From Chloroflexota bacterium (GTDB lineage: Bacteria; Chloroflexota; Dehalococcoidia; Lucifugimonadales; UBA1127): DNA of 5,682 nucleotides. The stretch covers positions 1 to 5,682 of the forward strand of contig JAPPNT010000159.1 in NCBI GenBank assembly GCA_028873745.1, in the 5' to 3' direction. This document shows positions 5,622 through 5,682 of this stretch, one piece after another; within the stretch, counting starts at the first letter, position 1, and the number at the start of each line of letters is the position of its first letter. The translations under genes were made by a program, and so were the position numbers. The notes below the pieces were generated by a model. That model had not been told where the DNA came from. It saw nothing but the letters and a program-made list of their open reading frames with translations, and made no database searches.

Positions 5622-5682
5622 CTACTCGGCCGCTGCCGGCGCCGCCTGCTGTGCCGCGCCGCCGCGCCGCCCGCCCCTGCCG
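5622..5682 (-). CDS. C-terminal end of an unidentified protein (Gly/Arg- then Ala-rich tail)
   Basis: A minus-strand frame enters from the window edge and ends at TAG (5624-5622). Its last 19 residues read GRGGRRGGAAQQAAPAAAE. Basic Gly/Arg runs followed by Ala/Gln/Pro/Glu-rich tails occur at the ends of several nucleic-acid-binding and ribosomal proteins, but low-complexity tails do not identify a family, and I do not assign one. The strong minus-oriented terminator just after the stop supports a real gene end here. Confidence 0.6.
   Translation of the reverse strand, partial: GRGGRRGGAAQQAAPAAAE

Noticed and set aside
1..5682. tRNA, rRNA, CRISPR array or insertion sequence
   Set aside because: I saw no cloverleaf-like segments, no regularly spaced direct repeats, and no transposase or terminal inverted repeats with target duplications.

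Overview
This is a GC-rich stretch of a bacterial chromosome with tightly packed, leaderless-to-short-leader genes on both strands. Tandem F420-type luciferase-like oxidoreductases, a Gfo/Idh/MocA oxidoreductase, a UGA-recoded thioredoxin-fold protein and dispersed repeats built on a CCTGAG...TCGAAGG core together suggest an environmental Chloroflexota-type genome (Dehalococcoidia/SAR202 relatives). That assignment is an inference from gene content, not something the sequence proves.

Layout. Positions 2-1237 (+) hold two tandem LLM-class flavin/F420 oxidoreductase paralogs, the first cut by the window edge. A convergent junction at 1238-1385 carries a small hairpin and a large repeat hairpin with U-rich tracts on both sides. 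Positions 1386-2057 (-) hold the most notable gene: a 223-residue iodothyronine-deiodinase/redoxin-like protein read through an in-frame TGA at 1860-1862. The TGA sits exactly at the catalytic selenocysteine position (SIT-U-PPC), and a 28-nt SECIS-like hairpin follows at the expected distance. A divergent promoter region (2058-2235) separates it from a Gfo/Idh/MocA dehydrogenase at 2236-3255 (+). A second convergent junction (3256-3367) carries a second, diverged copy of the repeat. On the minus strand, dinB (DNA polymerase IV, 4349-5416) lies upstream of ispH (3368-4276). At the right edge, a minus-strand gene ends in a Gly/Arg- then Ala-rich tail (stop at 5622-5624), followed by a strong intrinsic terminator at 5567-5599.

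How the parts relate. The LLM pair probably forms one transcript (27-nt gap). The selenoprotein candidate and the dehydrogenase are divergently transcribed and may share regulatory DNA. dinB and ispH are functionally unrelated housekeeping genes that may be co-transcribed. Most of the window is ordinary. The exception is the selenoprotein, which a standard annotation would split into two ORFs or call a pseudogene. If read as one protein, it combines the vertebrate deiodinase active-site residues with a resolving-type cysteine (U-x-x-C) that vertebrate deiodinases lack.
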